A stretch of DNA of 9,144 nucleotides from Methanothrix sp. (GTDB taxonomy: Archaea > Halobacteriota > Methanosarcinia > Methanotrichales > Methanotrichaceae), in NCBI GenBank assembly GCA_012798025.1, contig JAAZNX010000222.1, positions 1-9,144 of the forward strand, given 5' to 3'. Both the position numbers and the translations under genes were made by a program. This document shows positions 1-5,730 of this stretch, one piece after another. Position 1 is the first letter of the stretch. Every line of letters begins with the position of its first letter. Under the pieces are notes generated by a model. It did not search any database. It was not told the origin of the DNA and saw only the letters and a list, made by a program, of their open reading frames with translations.

Positions 1-1
1 G

Positions 2-835
2 AAGCTCGAAAAAGACGGTTTCGAGGTGACCTACCTCCCGGTTACGAGAGATGGATTCGTTGATCTGGCAGCACTTGAGTCAGCCATTCGCAAGGACACC
101 ATCCTCATCTCCATCATGCATGCCAACAACGAGATCGGAACAATCCAACCGCTGGAGGAGATCGGTCGCCTGGCAGCAGAGAAGGACATCTACTTTCATA
201 CAGATGCCGTGCAAAGCGTAGGAAAGATTCCCACAGATGTTAACGCCCTTGGGGTAGACCTGCTCTCCCTATCGGCGCACAAGCTCTACGGGCCAAAAGG
301 AGTAGGTGCGCTATACATTCGCAGGGGCACAAGGCTTAGTAGCATCATACAGGGCGGTGGCCATGAGCGCGGCCTTCGATCTGGAACTGAAAACGTGTCA
401 GGCGTGGTCGGACTTGCCAGAGCTGCAGATCTGGCCAGAGACACCATGATCCAGGAAGCGGAAAGGCTAGCTGGGCTTTGCGATCGACTGGCAAAGCGGG
501 TCTTGGCAAATGTGAAGGACGCCTGGATCAACGGCTCTATGACAAAAAGGCTCCCCGGCAACCTGAACTTCAGCTTCAGATACGTCGAAGGAGAGTCACT
601 TCTCCTGTTCCTGGACTCAAAAGGCATCGGCGTGTCTACTGGCTCTGCCTGCTCATCCAAGAAGCTGGAGCCAAGCCATGTCCTGCTATCCCTGGGCCTC
701 AAACCGGAAGAATGCCACGGATCCTTGAGGCTCTCCATGGGAAGGTCGAACACACAAGAAGAGGTGGACTTTGTCGCTGAGTGTATTGTCGAAGCAGTAG
801 AGAGGTTCAGAAGCATCTCTGCGCTGGGAAGGTGA
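2..835 (+). CDS. iscS: Cysteine desulfurase, NifS/IscS type (5' truncated by window edge)
   Basis: PLP-dependent enzyme that takes sulfur from L-cysteine, giving alanine and an enzyme persulfide for Fe-S cluster assembly and tRNA/cofactor thiolation in the cytoplasm. The frame is open from base 2, so the GTG at 26 is an internal Val and the real start lies upstream. About 277 codons are present; full-length members are about 390-400 aa, so roughly the first 110-120 residues are missing. Visible motifs are HTDAVQS (cofactor-contacting Asp/Gln), [10 protein letters not shown] with the Schiff-base Lys at bases 281-283, [14 protein letters not shown], and the loop GSACSS with the sulfur-carrying Cys at 650-652. 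The C-terminal [16 protein letters not shown] block is typical. All seen catalytic residues are intact. It converges with the PUA gene, leaving 10 bp between stops. An IscU scaffold gene may lie outside the window. Choice of iscS over nifS is by family resemblance only. Confidence 0.93.
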   Translation, partial: KLEKDGFEVTYLPVTRDGFVDLAALESAIRKDTILISIMHANNEIGTIQPLEEIGRLAAEKDIYFHTDAVQSVGKIPTDVNALGVDLLSLSAHKLYGPKGVGALYIRRGTRLSSIIQGGGHERGLRSGTENVSGVVGLARAADLARDTMIQEAERLAGLCDRLAKRVLANVKDAWINGSMTKRLPGNLNFSFRYVEGESLLLFLDSKGIGVSTGSACSSKKLEPSHVLLSLGLKPEECHGSLRLSMGRSNTQEEVDFVAECIVEAVERFRSISALGR

Positions 836-845
836 ATAATTTACA

Positions 846-1298
846 TCAGTGTTCAGCAGCCTTCCTGGTTTGCACAGCCAGCCCTCTCTTGATTTGCAGC
901 ATCTCCTCGGGAGCGAGCACTGCTGTGCCCGTGGCCAGCAGCGAGCCTGAGGAGTCCACGACCAGCACCTCCTCACCAGCACGAATCTCCTGGTCCACAT
1001 CCAAGACATGCTTTGCAAACAGGTTGCCGCCCCTGGCCACAAAGGGTGCTGCATCATCAGACGCCACGACCCTGAGCCTGGGATGGGCAAAGGCTGCATG
1101 CAGTCGCCTTGCCCCTAGCATGCTCAGTGTCAAAAGATTGTCGCTGGCCCGAACGGTCGCGATCCTCTCCCTGCCGGAGTAAAGATACCTCAGTCTGCCC
1201 GTCTTGGATAGGCTGAAGGTCGTGTCCTCCAAAAAGAGTGCAGCTCCCGCGCCACGGCCAAACTGGTAGTCTGCAATAGTCCTGGCGCGCTTTAACAT
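846..1298 (-). CDS. Small archaeal PUA-domain RNA-binding protein
   Basis: A 150-aa protein with an N-terminal pre-PUA segment (about residues 1-72, including the family-like IADYQFGRGAGAALF stretch) and a C-terminal PUA domain (about 74-146). The PUA core is visible as FVARGGNLFAKHVLDVDQ followed by IRAGEEVLVVD and a GTAVL strand. PUA domains bind structured RNA, usually tRNA or rRNA, and this layout matches small stand-alone archaeal PUA proteins related to the C-terminal parts of archaeal tRNA-guanine transglycosylase and pseudouridine synthases. No catalytic domain is present, so the client RNA is unknown. The ATG at 1296-1298 has only a GAAGG directly touching it, too close for a normal Shine-Dalgarno. 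A TATA-like CTTTTTAG about 27 nt upstream suggests a leaderless or near-leaderless transcript. It is divergent from glyA and convergent with iscS, so probably monocistronic. Confidence 0.85.
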   Translation of the reverse strand: MLKRARTIADYQFGRGAGAALFLEDTTFSLSKTGRLRYLYSGRERIATVRASDNLLTLSMLGARRLHAAFAHPRLRVVASDDAAPFVARGGNLFAKHVLDVDQEIRAGEEVLVVDSSGSLLATGTAVLAPEEMLQIKRGLAVQTRKAAEH

Positions 1299-1320
1299 CC
1301 TTCAACCATCGCGCTCTGGA

Positions 1321-1328
1321 CTAAAAAG
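1321..1328 (-). promoter_or_regulatory. Candidate TATA box for the PUA-domain gene
   Basis: Read on the minus strand this is CTTTTTAG, centred about 27 nt upstream of the ATG. That is the spacing expected when an archaeal transcript starts at or next to the start codon. The match to TTTAWATA is partial and no clear BRE is seen, so this is a weak prediction. Confidence 0.3.
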
Positions 1329-1390
1329 AGTTGTGGTTTGTGGCGTTTGTATCTGGAGCATGAGCCCAGCTCCTGTTAACCCTATCACCA

Positions 1391-1401
1391 TAATCTATTT
1401 T
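1391..1401 (+). promoter_or_regulatory. Possible TATA-like element for the glyA operon
   Basis: TAATCTATTTT lies about 50-60 nt upstream of the glyA start and is among the most AT-rich tracts of the 153-bp divergent spacer (1299-1451). A second weaker candidate is AATACATCT at 1411-1419. Neither is a strong consensus. The spacer also holds GGAGC/GCTCC arms (1355-1359 and 1369-1373) with a 9-nt loop, of doubtful meaning. Confidence 0.2.
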
Positions 1402-1441
1402 GCTCTCCTCAATACATCTTGACCATCTCGCTAGTGATATC

Positions 1442-1454
1442 GGTGATTTGATTG
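1442..1454 (+). promoter_or_regulatory. Ribosome binding site and TTG start of glyA
   Basis: GGTGA at 1442-1446 is followed by 5 nt and TTG at 1452-1454. The codon immediately upstream in frame (1449-1451) is TGA, so no earlier in-frame start is possible. The next candidate is another TTG at 1461. Confidence 0.6.
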
Positions 1455-2699
1455 AAACCCTTGAGCGTTGAAGATCCTGAAATCGCATCCGTGATCCATT
1501 CCGAGCTGGAGCGGCAGCGAAACAACATCATATTGATCGCATCCGAGAACTATGCAAGTAGAGCGGTCATGGAGGCCCAGGGCTGTATCATGACCAACAA
1601 ATATGCAGAAGGCTATCCAGGCAAACGTTATTACCGTGGAACTGCCTGCGTGGACGTTGCCGAGGAGTTGGCCCGCGAGCGCTGCAAGAAGCTTTTTGGT
1701 GCAGAGCACGTGAATGTGCAACCGCACAGCGGGACCCAGGCAAATATGGCTGCGTACTTCGCCGTGCTAAAGCCTGGTGATACCATCATGGGGATGAATC
1801 TCGCCCACGGTGGCCATCTTTCTCACGGAAGTCCCGTCAATTTCTCAGGCAGGATGTACAAGATCGTCCCCTACAGCGTTCGCAGGGATACTGAGATGCT
1901 GGACTACAGCGAGATGGCTGACATCGCCACAAAGAGCAAGCCCCAGCTCATAGTAGTTGGTGCATCCAGCTATCCCAGAATAATTGATTTCAAGGCTGTC
2001 CGTGAGATTGCAGACGATGTAGGAGCCTTGGTGATGGCAGATATCGCCCACATAGCGGGACTTTGTGCTGTGGGCGCACATCCATCGCCCATCCCCTACG
2101 CGGACATAGTCACCACAACCACGCATAAGACCCTGCGCGGGCCCAGGGGTGCTCTGATAATGTGCAAAGAGGAGCTGGCATCATCCATAGACAGGTCTGT
2201 TTTTCCAGGTACTCAAGGCGGGCCATTCATGAATTCAATAGCTGCAAAAGCTGTGGCTTTCAAGGAAGCTCTGAGCCCTGAGTTTAAGGAGTACCAGTTC
2301 CAGATCGTTCGGAATGCACGCGCTCTTGCTGACAGGCTGTTGGAAAATAAGCTCGATCTTGTATCTGGTGGCACTGACAACCACCTCATGATGGTCAAGC
2401 TCCTCAAAGAAGGCATCACAGGCAAGGTAGCGGACGAGGCGCTTGAGAGAGCAGGCATCACCCTCAACAAGAACATGATTCCATTCGACCCGGCCACGCC
2501 CTTTGTCACCAGCGGCATTCGGATAGGCACGCCCTGCGTTACCACCAGGGGCATGAAGGAAAAGCAGATGGTGCAGATAGCAGACATGATTACTGCAGTG
2601 CTGCGCGACATAAAGAACGAAGAGACCATAAAAGCTGTGCGCTCGCAGGTCAAAGAGCTCTGCGACCAGTTCCCCCTGTACCCTGACCTGACATGTTGA
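1452..2699 (+). CDS. glyA: Serine hydroxymethyltransferase
   Basis: PLP enzyme converting serine plus tetrahydropterin to glycine plus the methylene-pterin, the main entry of one-carbon units into biosynthesis. The 415-aa product has the usual family length. Visible motifs are LIASENYAS (about residues 28-36), [12 protein letters not shown] (50-61), PHSGTQAN, the cofactor Asp/His in MADIAHIAG (195-203), [13 protein letters not shown] with the Schiff-base Lys at 226, FPGTQGGP, and the substrate-carboxylate Arg in SGIRIGTP (354-361). No key residue is missing. The sequence is close to bacterial-type GlyA. In Methanosarcina barkeri, GlyA and FolD use tetrahydrofolate rather than tetrahydrosarcinapterin; the adjacent folD makes the same use likely here (inference). 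Start is TTG, fixed by an in-frame TGA directly before it. The last 7 nt overlap folD, implying one operon and coupled translation. Confidence 0.97.
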   Translation: MKPLSVEDPEIASVIHSELERQRNNIILIASENYASRAVMEAQGCIMTNKYAEGYPGKRYYRGTACVDVAEELARERCKKLFGAEHVNVQPHSGTQANMAAYFAVLKPGDTIMGMNLAHGGHLSHGSPVNFSGRMYKIVPYSVRRDTEMLDYSEMADIATKSKPQLIVVGASSYPRIIDFKAVREIADDVGALVMADIAHIAGLCAVGAHPSPIPYADIVTTTTHKTLRGPRGALIMCKEELASSIDRSVFPGTQGGPFMNSIAAKAVAFKEALSPEFKEYQFQIVRNARALADRLLENKLDLVSGGTDNHLMMVKLLKEGITGKVADEALERAGITLNKNMIPFDPATPFVTSGIRIGTPCVTTRGMKEKQMVQIADMITAVLRDIKNEETIKAVRSQVKELCDQFPLYPDLTC

Positions 2700-3550
2700 T
2701 CGAAGGAAAGCTTCTAGCTTCTGACGTGGAGGCAGAGACGAGAAAGAAGGTAGAGAGGCTGGCAGAGCAAGGCATTTTGCCAGGCCTGGCCACAGTGCTG
2801 GTAGGCGAAAATCCTGCTTCGCAAATGTACATCCGCCTGAAGCATTCGGCGTGCGAGCGCGTTGGCATTCATTCTGAGAACGTGGTGCTTGCAGAGAACA
2901 CTACAGAGGAGCAGCTCATTGGCAAGATCATCGAGCTGAATGCGCGCCCGGATATACATGGCATTCTCTTGCAGTTGCCACTGCCAAAAGGTCTCAGTCC
3001 CAAGAAGGCCATGATGACGATCAAGCCGGAAAAGGACGTGGACGGATTTCATCCCGAGAACATGGGCTCGCTGCTCCTGGGCGCAGAGCGCCTGGTGCCC
3101 TGCACGCCACTGGGGATAGTCTATGCGCTTGAGCGCCTGGGAAAGGAGCTGGAGGGTGCAGAGGTTGTGATCGTGGGCCACAGCAATGTAGTTGGCAAGC
3201 CTCTGGCAGCTATGATGCTCAACCGCAATGCGACAGTGCAGGTCTGCCACGTTTTTACCAAAGACCTGGCGAAGCACACCCGATACGCTGAGATCCTGGT
3301 AGTGGCTGCGGGCGTTCCAGGTCTTATCAAGAAGGACATGGTCAAGCCCGGGGCCTTTGTCTTCGACGTGGGCATAAATCGCGTAGGGAACAAGACCGTT
3401 GGTGATGTGGACTTTGAGGCTGTCAAGGACGTGGCCGCGGCCATTACGCCCGTTCCTGGAGGCGTCGGGCCGCTGACTGTGTCCATGCTGCTACGCCAGA
3501 CGGTGCAGGCTGCCGAGAACCAAACGCAGAAACTCGAAAAAAGAGACTAA
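2693..3550 (+). CDS. folD: Bifunctional methylene-THF dehydrogenase / methenyl-THF cyclohydrolase
   Basis: FolD oxidises 5,10-methylene-tetrahydrofolate with NAD(P)+ and then hydrolyses the methenyl form to 10-formyl-THF for purine synthesis. The 285-aa product has full family length. The catalytic Tyr-x3-Lys pair is at 46-50 (YIRLK), QLPLPKG is at 94-100, [10 protein letters not shown] carries the cyclohydrolase-site Asp (114-123), the Rossmann segment [13 protein letters not shown] is at 158-170, and the signature [10 protein letters not shown] is at 253-262. His stands where many FolDs have Arg in the G-[RAH]-S segment near the nucleotide phosphate, so cofactor preference cannot be read with certainty. 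The ATG lies inside the end of glyA (7-nt overlap) without a clear Shine-Dalgarno, which points to re-initiation by ribosomes leaving glyA. It directly follows the enzyme that makes its substrate. Confidence 0.97.
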   Translation: MLIEGKLLASDVEAETRKKVERLAEQGILPGLATVLVGENPASQMYIRLKHSACERVGIHSENVVLAENTTEEQLIGKIIELNARPDIHGILLQLPLPKGLSPKKAMMTIKPEKDVDGFHPENMGSLLLGAERLVPCTPLGIVYALERLGKELEGAEVVIVGHSNVVGKPLAAMMLNRNATVQVCHVFTKDLAKHTRYAEILVVAAGVPGLIKKDMVKPGAFVFDVGINRVGNKTVGDVDFEAVKDVAAAITPVPGGVGPLTVSMLLRQTVQAAENQTQKLEKRD

Positions 3551-3551
3551 A

Positions 3552-3567
3552 GGAGGGACGACAGCTG
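3552..3567 (+). promoter_or_regulatory. Strong Shine-Dalgarno preceding a CTG start codon
   Basis: GGAGGG at 3552-3557, immediately after the folD stop, sits about 7-8 nt before a CTG at 3565-3567. No ATG, GTG or TTG lies in frame between the upstream reading and GTG at 3586, which is about 29 nt from this site and has no Shine-Dalgarno of its own. The site therefore argues for CTG initiation. Confidence 0.65.
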
Positions 3568-4149
3568 TCGCTGGTCATCGCCCTGGTGAAAAGTCGTGAG
3601 GCCGTAATCGGGGGCGATAGGCGGACCATCACTTTTTGGGGCGCTGCACCTTCTCTTGAGAAGGAGCTTTACTCGGGCCAGATCAAAGATGACCAGGGGC
3701 TCAAGAAGAGAGCTGAGGAGCTTGGTGCCTCCCTGCAGGTCTCAGACGGCAAGGAGAAGGTCTGGAAACGCGGAGAGCTGCTGGTGGGCGAGGTCACTGA
3801 GCTGTCTGCAGGCCTCTTGAGGCGCAGGCGAATTTATCTGACCCCGGGTGCATATCTCATAGCCGACATCGTCGGCAATATGACCAAAATAAACCGCCAG
3901 GGAAAGGTCGAATGCGTGGTCTTGGGGAATCAATACACTCAGAGGCTTGCCCGCAGCAGAGTCTCCATGGCAGGAGGGAGAGTGAACGCGGCTCTGATTG
4001 AGAGCATACTGAAAGATGCGGCAGAATCTACGGCTTCGGTAAGTCGCGAGTACATCATTTTAAAAAGCGATGTCATGCAGGCTGACCCTGTTGAAGCGCT
4101 CGGCATGGCGTTGCAGGAGGACTGCAAGAGGAACGGCTGGAGGTTATAA
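3565..4149 (+). CDS. DUF2121-type conserved archaeal protein
   Basis: I recognise this as the archaeal, mainly methanogen, DUF2121 (COG4079-like) family by its N-terminal strand plus GDRR block, the ELYSGQIKDDQGLKKRAEELG helix region, the RRRIYLTPGAY motif, VVLGNQYT and the late SVSREYIIL strand. Function is unknown. The N-terminal strand followed by A-V-I-G-G-D-R-R recalls the first strands of proteasome-like Ntn hydrolases; that is a fold hypothesis, not a demonstrated activity. The frame upstream of GTG 3586 encodes LSLVIAL, matching the hydrophobic first strand typical of the family, so I start at CTG 3565 (194 aa) rather than GTG 3586 (187 aa). A strong Shine-Dalgarno is correctly spaced for the CTG. 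It sits 14 nt after folD and about 4 nt before mobA, in the same operon. No signal peptide or membrane segment is seen, so it is probably cytoplasmic. Confidence 0.85.
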   Translation: MSLVIALVKSREAVIGGDRRTITFWGAAPSLEKELYSGQIKDDQGLKKRAEELGASLQVSDGKEKVWKRGELLVGEVTELSAGLLRRRRIYLTPGAYLIADIVGNMTKINRQGKVECVVLGNQYTQRLARSRVSMAGGRVNAALIESILKDAAESTASVSREYIILKSDVMQADPVEALGMALQEDCKRNGWRL

Positions 4150-4156
4150 GGCATTG
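4139..4156 (+). promoter_or_regulatory. Shine-Dalgarno and probable TTG start of mobA
   Basis: GGAGGT at 4139-4144, inside the last codons of the preceding gene, is followed after 9 nt by TTG at 4154-4156. The ATG at 4169 has only AAGGG one base away. The TTG is favoured but the choice changes only five residues. Confidence 0.5.
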
Positions 4157-4867
4157 AGCCTCAAGGGCATGAGATCTGGCCGCTCTGCAGTAATTCTGGC
4201 TGGCGGCAACAGTAGCCGCATGGGTGAAGACAAGGCCTTGTTGAAGTTTGAAGGAAGGCCGCTTCTTTGCTGGACTGTTGAGAAGCTGGCACTGTCCGCA
4301 GGAGAGGTCGTAGTAGTTGCCAAAGATGAGCAGCATGCAAAACAGCTTTCGAAACTGACCTGCTCCTCAGGGATTGCCTTGGGCGATCCTTCGAGAGAGC
4401 CAGAGGAGCAGGACAATGGAGTCGTTTTCACTTGGGACAGCATAAGTGATTATGGTCCAGTGGCGGGGCTTTATGCAGGCCTTTTTAAGGCAAGTGGTGT
4501 ATATGTTTTTGCCACGGGATGCGACCTTCCGTTTCTGAAGCATGAGGTAATTGACAGGATCTTTGAGCTGGCTGATTGGCACCAAGGCTTCGATGCAGTT
4601 GTTCCTGTGCAAAACAATGGATTTTATGAGCCGCTTCATTCCGTCTATCGCCGTGAGAAGATGCTCGCCGCCTGCAGGAGGGCTCTGGAAAACAAAGAGC
4701 GACGGATTTATGTTCCCCTTCAGGAGTTGCAGGTAAAATGCGTGCCGATTGAACGCTTCAGGTCCATCGATCCAGAGCTCATGACTTTTTTTAACCTGAA
4801 CACGCAAAAGGATCTGGAGACCGCAAGGGCTCTGTGGTCTGTTCATGGGCTAAGCTGCCAAAAGTAA
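4154..4867 (+). CDS. mobA: Molybdenum cofactor guanylyltransferase (MobA-like)
   Basis: Nucleotidyltransferase attaching GMP from GTP to Mo/W-molybdopterin, giving the guanine dinucleotide cofactor; methanogens need it for formylmethanofuran dehydrogenase and related enzymes. The product is 237 aa from TTG 4154 (232 from ATG 4169). Diagnostic motifs, in TTG numbering, are the nucleotide-binding VILAGGNSSRMGEDKALL (13-30), DYGPVAGLYAGL (99-110), the metal-binding Asp in GCDLPFL (122-128), and the C-terminal FNLNTQKDLE (213-222). A segment of about 20 residues rich in Glu/Asp (about 76-98) precedes GPVAGL and looks longer than the usual linker there. Alternative members of this fold (CobY, GlmU-type, MocA) fit less well because of the paired LAGG-x-SSRMG-x-DKAL and FNxNT motifs. 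It is the last clear gene of the glyA operon. An upstream ATG at 4070 would overlap the preceding gene by 80 nt and is rejected. Confidence 0.9.
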   Translation: MSLKGMRSGRSAVILAGGNSSRMGEDKALLKFEGRPLLCWTVEKLALSAGEVVVVAKDEQHAKQLSKLTCSSGIALGDPSREPEEQDNGVVFTWDSISDYGPVAGLYAGLFKASGVYVFATGCDLPFLKHEVIDRIFELADWHQGFDAVVPVQNNGFYEPLHSVYRREKMLAACRRALENKERRIYVPLQELQVKCVPIERFRSIDPELMTFFNLNTQKDLETARALWSVHGLSCQK

Positions 4868-4868
4868 C

Positions 4869-4976
4869 ATGGCAATTTTTAGGTCCCTCTTCCGTGATCG
4901 AGATTCCTCAGGAGAAGACCGTTGGATGCAATATCATGATAGGAAGAAAAAGAAGCCTTTTCCTCAGACACTTTGA
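4869..4976 (+). CDS. Possible 35-aa small ORF after mobA
   Basis: ATG at 4869 begins one base after the mobA stop and runs 35 codons to TGA 4974-4976. The peptide starts MAIFRSLFRDRDSSG and has a basic stretch DRKKKKPFP near its end; it is very hydrophilic with no membrane segment. There is no Shine-Dalgarno, and translation would depend on coupling to mobA termination. A T5 tract within the fourth codon region could equally be a terminator. I do not recognise it; it may be a chance ORF or a decayed remnant. Confidence 0.22.
   Translation: MAIFRSLFRDRDSSGEDRWMQYHDRKKKKPFPQTL
4876..4880 (+). terminator. Possible U-tract terminator after mobA
   Basis: A short T5 run about 10 nt past the mobA stop. 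Archaeal termination often uses U-rich tracts without a stable hairpin. A longer T6 run follows at 5039-5044. Either could end the glyA-mobA transcript; the evidence is only base composition. Confidence 0.2.
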
Positions 4977-5009
4977 TCCATATTATACATATTAAGCGGA
5001 CCTCTCGCT

Positions 5010-5017
5010 TTATACAT
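5010..5017 (+). promoter_or_regulatory. TATA-like box (distal candidate promoter)
   Basis: TTATACAT, preceded by another T, is a fair match to the archaeal TATA consensus. An identical TTATACAT is at 4983-4990, 27 bp upstream. If used, transcription would start near 5039 and give a leader of about 150 nt before the first surface-protein gene. No strong purine-rich BRE precedes it. Confidence 0.35.
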
Positions 5018-5081
5018 CCATCGTGTCAATTGTTAGCGTTTTTTAGTAGCTCACTTAAACCTTACCACACACAAACTAATC

Positions 5082-5105
5082 TTTATTTCTTATTTTTATT
5101 TCTTA
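5082..5105 (+). repeat. Two tandem 11-bp copies of TTTATTTCTTA
   Basis: Exact copies at 5082-5092 and 5095-5105 separated by TT, giving a 13-bp period. The tract is pyrimidine-rich on the plus strand. It may be a regulator or terminator-like T-rich element, or simple low-complexity drift. Confidence 0.6.
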
Positions 5106-5127
5106 CTTAAATTAGGAGTATTCTTTC

Positions 5128-5142
5128 TCAAAGATTTATTAT
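5128..5142 (+). promoter_or_regulatory. Proximal BRE/TATA-like element for the surface-protein operon
   Basis: A purine-rich CAAAGA leads directly into TTTATTAT (5135-5142). With the usual 25-27 nt to the start site, transcription would begin near 5164, leaving a short leader holding GGTG (5180-5183) before ATG 5192. CTTAAATTA (5106-5114) is an alternative box. Confidence 0.35.
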
Positions 5143-5145
5143 TGT

Positions 5146-5160
5146 TCACATGTGACGTCA
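5146..5160. promoter_or_regulatory. Overlapping palindromes TCACATGTGA / TGACGTCA (candidate operator)
   Basis: TCACATGTGA (5146-5155) is a perfect 10-bp palindrome and TGACGTCA (5153-5160) a perfect 8-bp one; they share TGA. They lie just downstream of a TATA-like element and upstream of the first gene of the surface operon, a position where a bound protein could block transcription. The binding protein is unknown. Confidence 0.35.
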
Positions 5161-5191
5161 TTATAGAGTCATGATAAGTGGTGTTCGAGAG

Positions 5192-5710
5192 ATGAATGAA
5201 GCGAGATCATGCCTTATGATGGCACTCTTCCTTGCTGCCATCTCGTTCTTGGCGACAGCAGTCGAGGATCGAGACAGCACCAATGTCTATGCCAGCCTGC
5301 CTGCGCAAATTGAGATCCAAGTGCCGTCACAATACGAGAACTTGCAACTGATGAACTGCTCGCCCTCCAGTTACGGATCTGCCACCAGCGGCGTCGAGGT
5401 CAGGTCCAACCTGAACTGGAGCCTTAATGTAGCAGGCAGCACTGCCACTGGCCACATGATAGGAAGCACAGGAACTCCGCTGCACGAGCTGCACAGCCCG
5501 ATGACCGTCCGATCCCTGGACCCAGCAGGCGGCCCTGTTACAATTCCAGGCATCGATAGTAGTCCAGCAATGCTGCTCACCAACATCGCTCCTGGTGATT
5601 ACTCCGGCTCCAGCATCATCAGCCTGACCTTTGAGCAGTTTTTCGGCTGGAATGACTATGCAGACGACGATTACCGGTTGACATTAACCCTCACGGCAGC
5701 CCCGACTTGA
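5192..5710 (+). CDS. Secreted WxL-like beta-sandwich protein 1
   Basis: A 172-aa exported protein of unassigned family. The ATG at 5192 gives an n-region MNEARSC and a hydrophobic core LMMALFLAAISFLATAV, a good Sec signal peptide; GGTG at 5180-5183 is 8 nt upstream. ATG 5171 in the same frame adds seven residues and is possible. The mature part (about 140 aa) has W-S-L-N-V at residues 76-80 (Trp at bases 5417-5419), then FEQFFGWND at 147-155 and a terminal strand YRLTLTLTAAPT at 161-172. The order first W-x-L, then Y-x3-L-T-x...P recalls bacterial WxL domains, in which the second motif carries Trp; here that position is Leu. Two downstream proteins share the layout. It is the first gene of the surface operon. 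A pilin- or coat-like subunit role is inference. Confidence 0.75.
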   Translation: MNEARSCLMMALFLAAISFLATAVEDRDSTNVYASLPAQIEIQVPSQYENLQLMNCSPSSYGSATSGVEVRSNLNWSLNVAGSTATGHMIGSTGTPLHELHSPMTVRSLDPAGGPVTIPGIDSSPAMLLTNIAPGDYSGSSIISLTFEQFFGWNDYADDDYRLTLTLTAAPT

Positions 5711-5712
5711 AA

Positions 5713-5730
5713 GGAGGAATGTTCAGATTG
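5713..5730 (+). promoter_or_regulatory. Shine-Dalgarno deciding the start of the second surface gene
   Basis: GGAGG at 5713-5717, just past the preceding stop, lies only 1 nt from ATG 5719 but about 10 nt from TTG 5728. Spacing favours the TTG, echoing the arrangement at mobA. Both give a usable signal peptide. Confidence 0.45.

Larger units (their letters stand above)
4868..5191. other. AT-rich intergenic/regulatory region between the two operons
   Basis: This 324-nt stretch separates the mobA end from the surface-protein operon and is clearly more AT-rich than its flanks. It holds the doubtful 35-codon ORF, a perfect 10-bp palindrome TATCATGATA (4932-4941), two copies of TTATACAT (4983-4990 and 5010-5017), T6 at 5039-5044, the 11-bp tandem repeat (5082-5105), a TATA-like CTTAAATTA (5106-5114), a BRE/TATA-like element (5128-5142) and overlapping palindromes (5146-5160). 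No tRNA or longer coding sequence is visible on either strand. Confidence 0.7.

Noticed and set aside
286..816. Minus-strand open frame of 176 codons inside the cysteine desulfurase gene
   Set aside because: It is antisense to an intact, motif-bearing gene, Ser/Pro/Arg rich, and shows no recognisable family.
1355..1373. GGAGC/GCTCC inverted repeat in the glyA-PUA spacer
   Set aside because: Five-bp arms with a 9-nt loop are expected by chance; no T-tract or regulatory pattern accompanies it.
2213..2653. Minus-strand open frame of 146 codons inside glyA
   Set aside because: Shadow of glyA codon usage; no motifs and no ribosome binding site.
3121..3486. Minus-strand open frame within folD
   Set aside because: Antisense to conserved FolD signature regions, low-complexity Ser/Thr/Pro composition.
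4070..4168. Upstream ATG extension of mobA
   Set aside because: It would overlap the DUF2121-type gene by 80 nt and adds an Arg-rich N-terminus unlike MobA; the conserved nucleotide-binding motif begins soon after 4154-4169.
4942..4966. Hairpin AAAAG/CTTTT as an intrinsic terminator
   Set aside because: Only about five A-T-rich pairs with a mismatch beyond, and no following U-tract.
4868..5191. Structured RNA or riboswitch in the AT-rich spacer
   Set aside because: No conserved motif, no long complementary arms; only short palindromes and TATA-like boxes were found.
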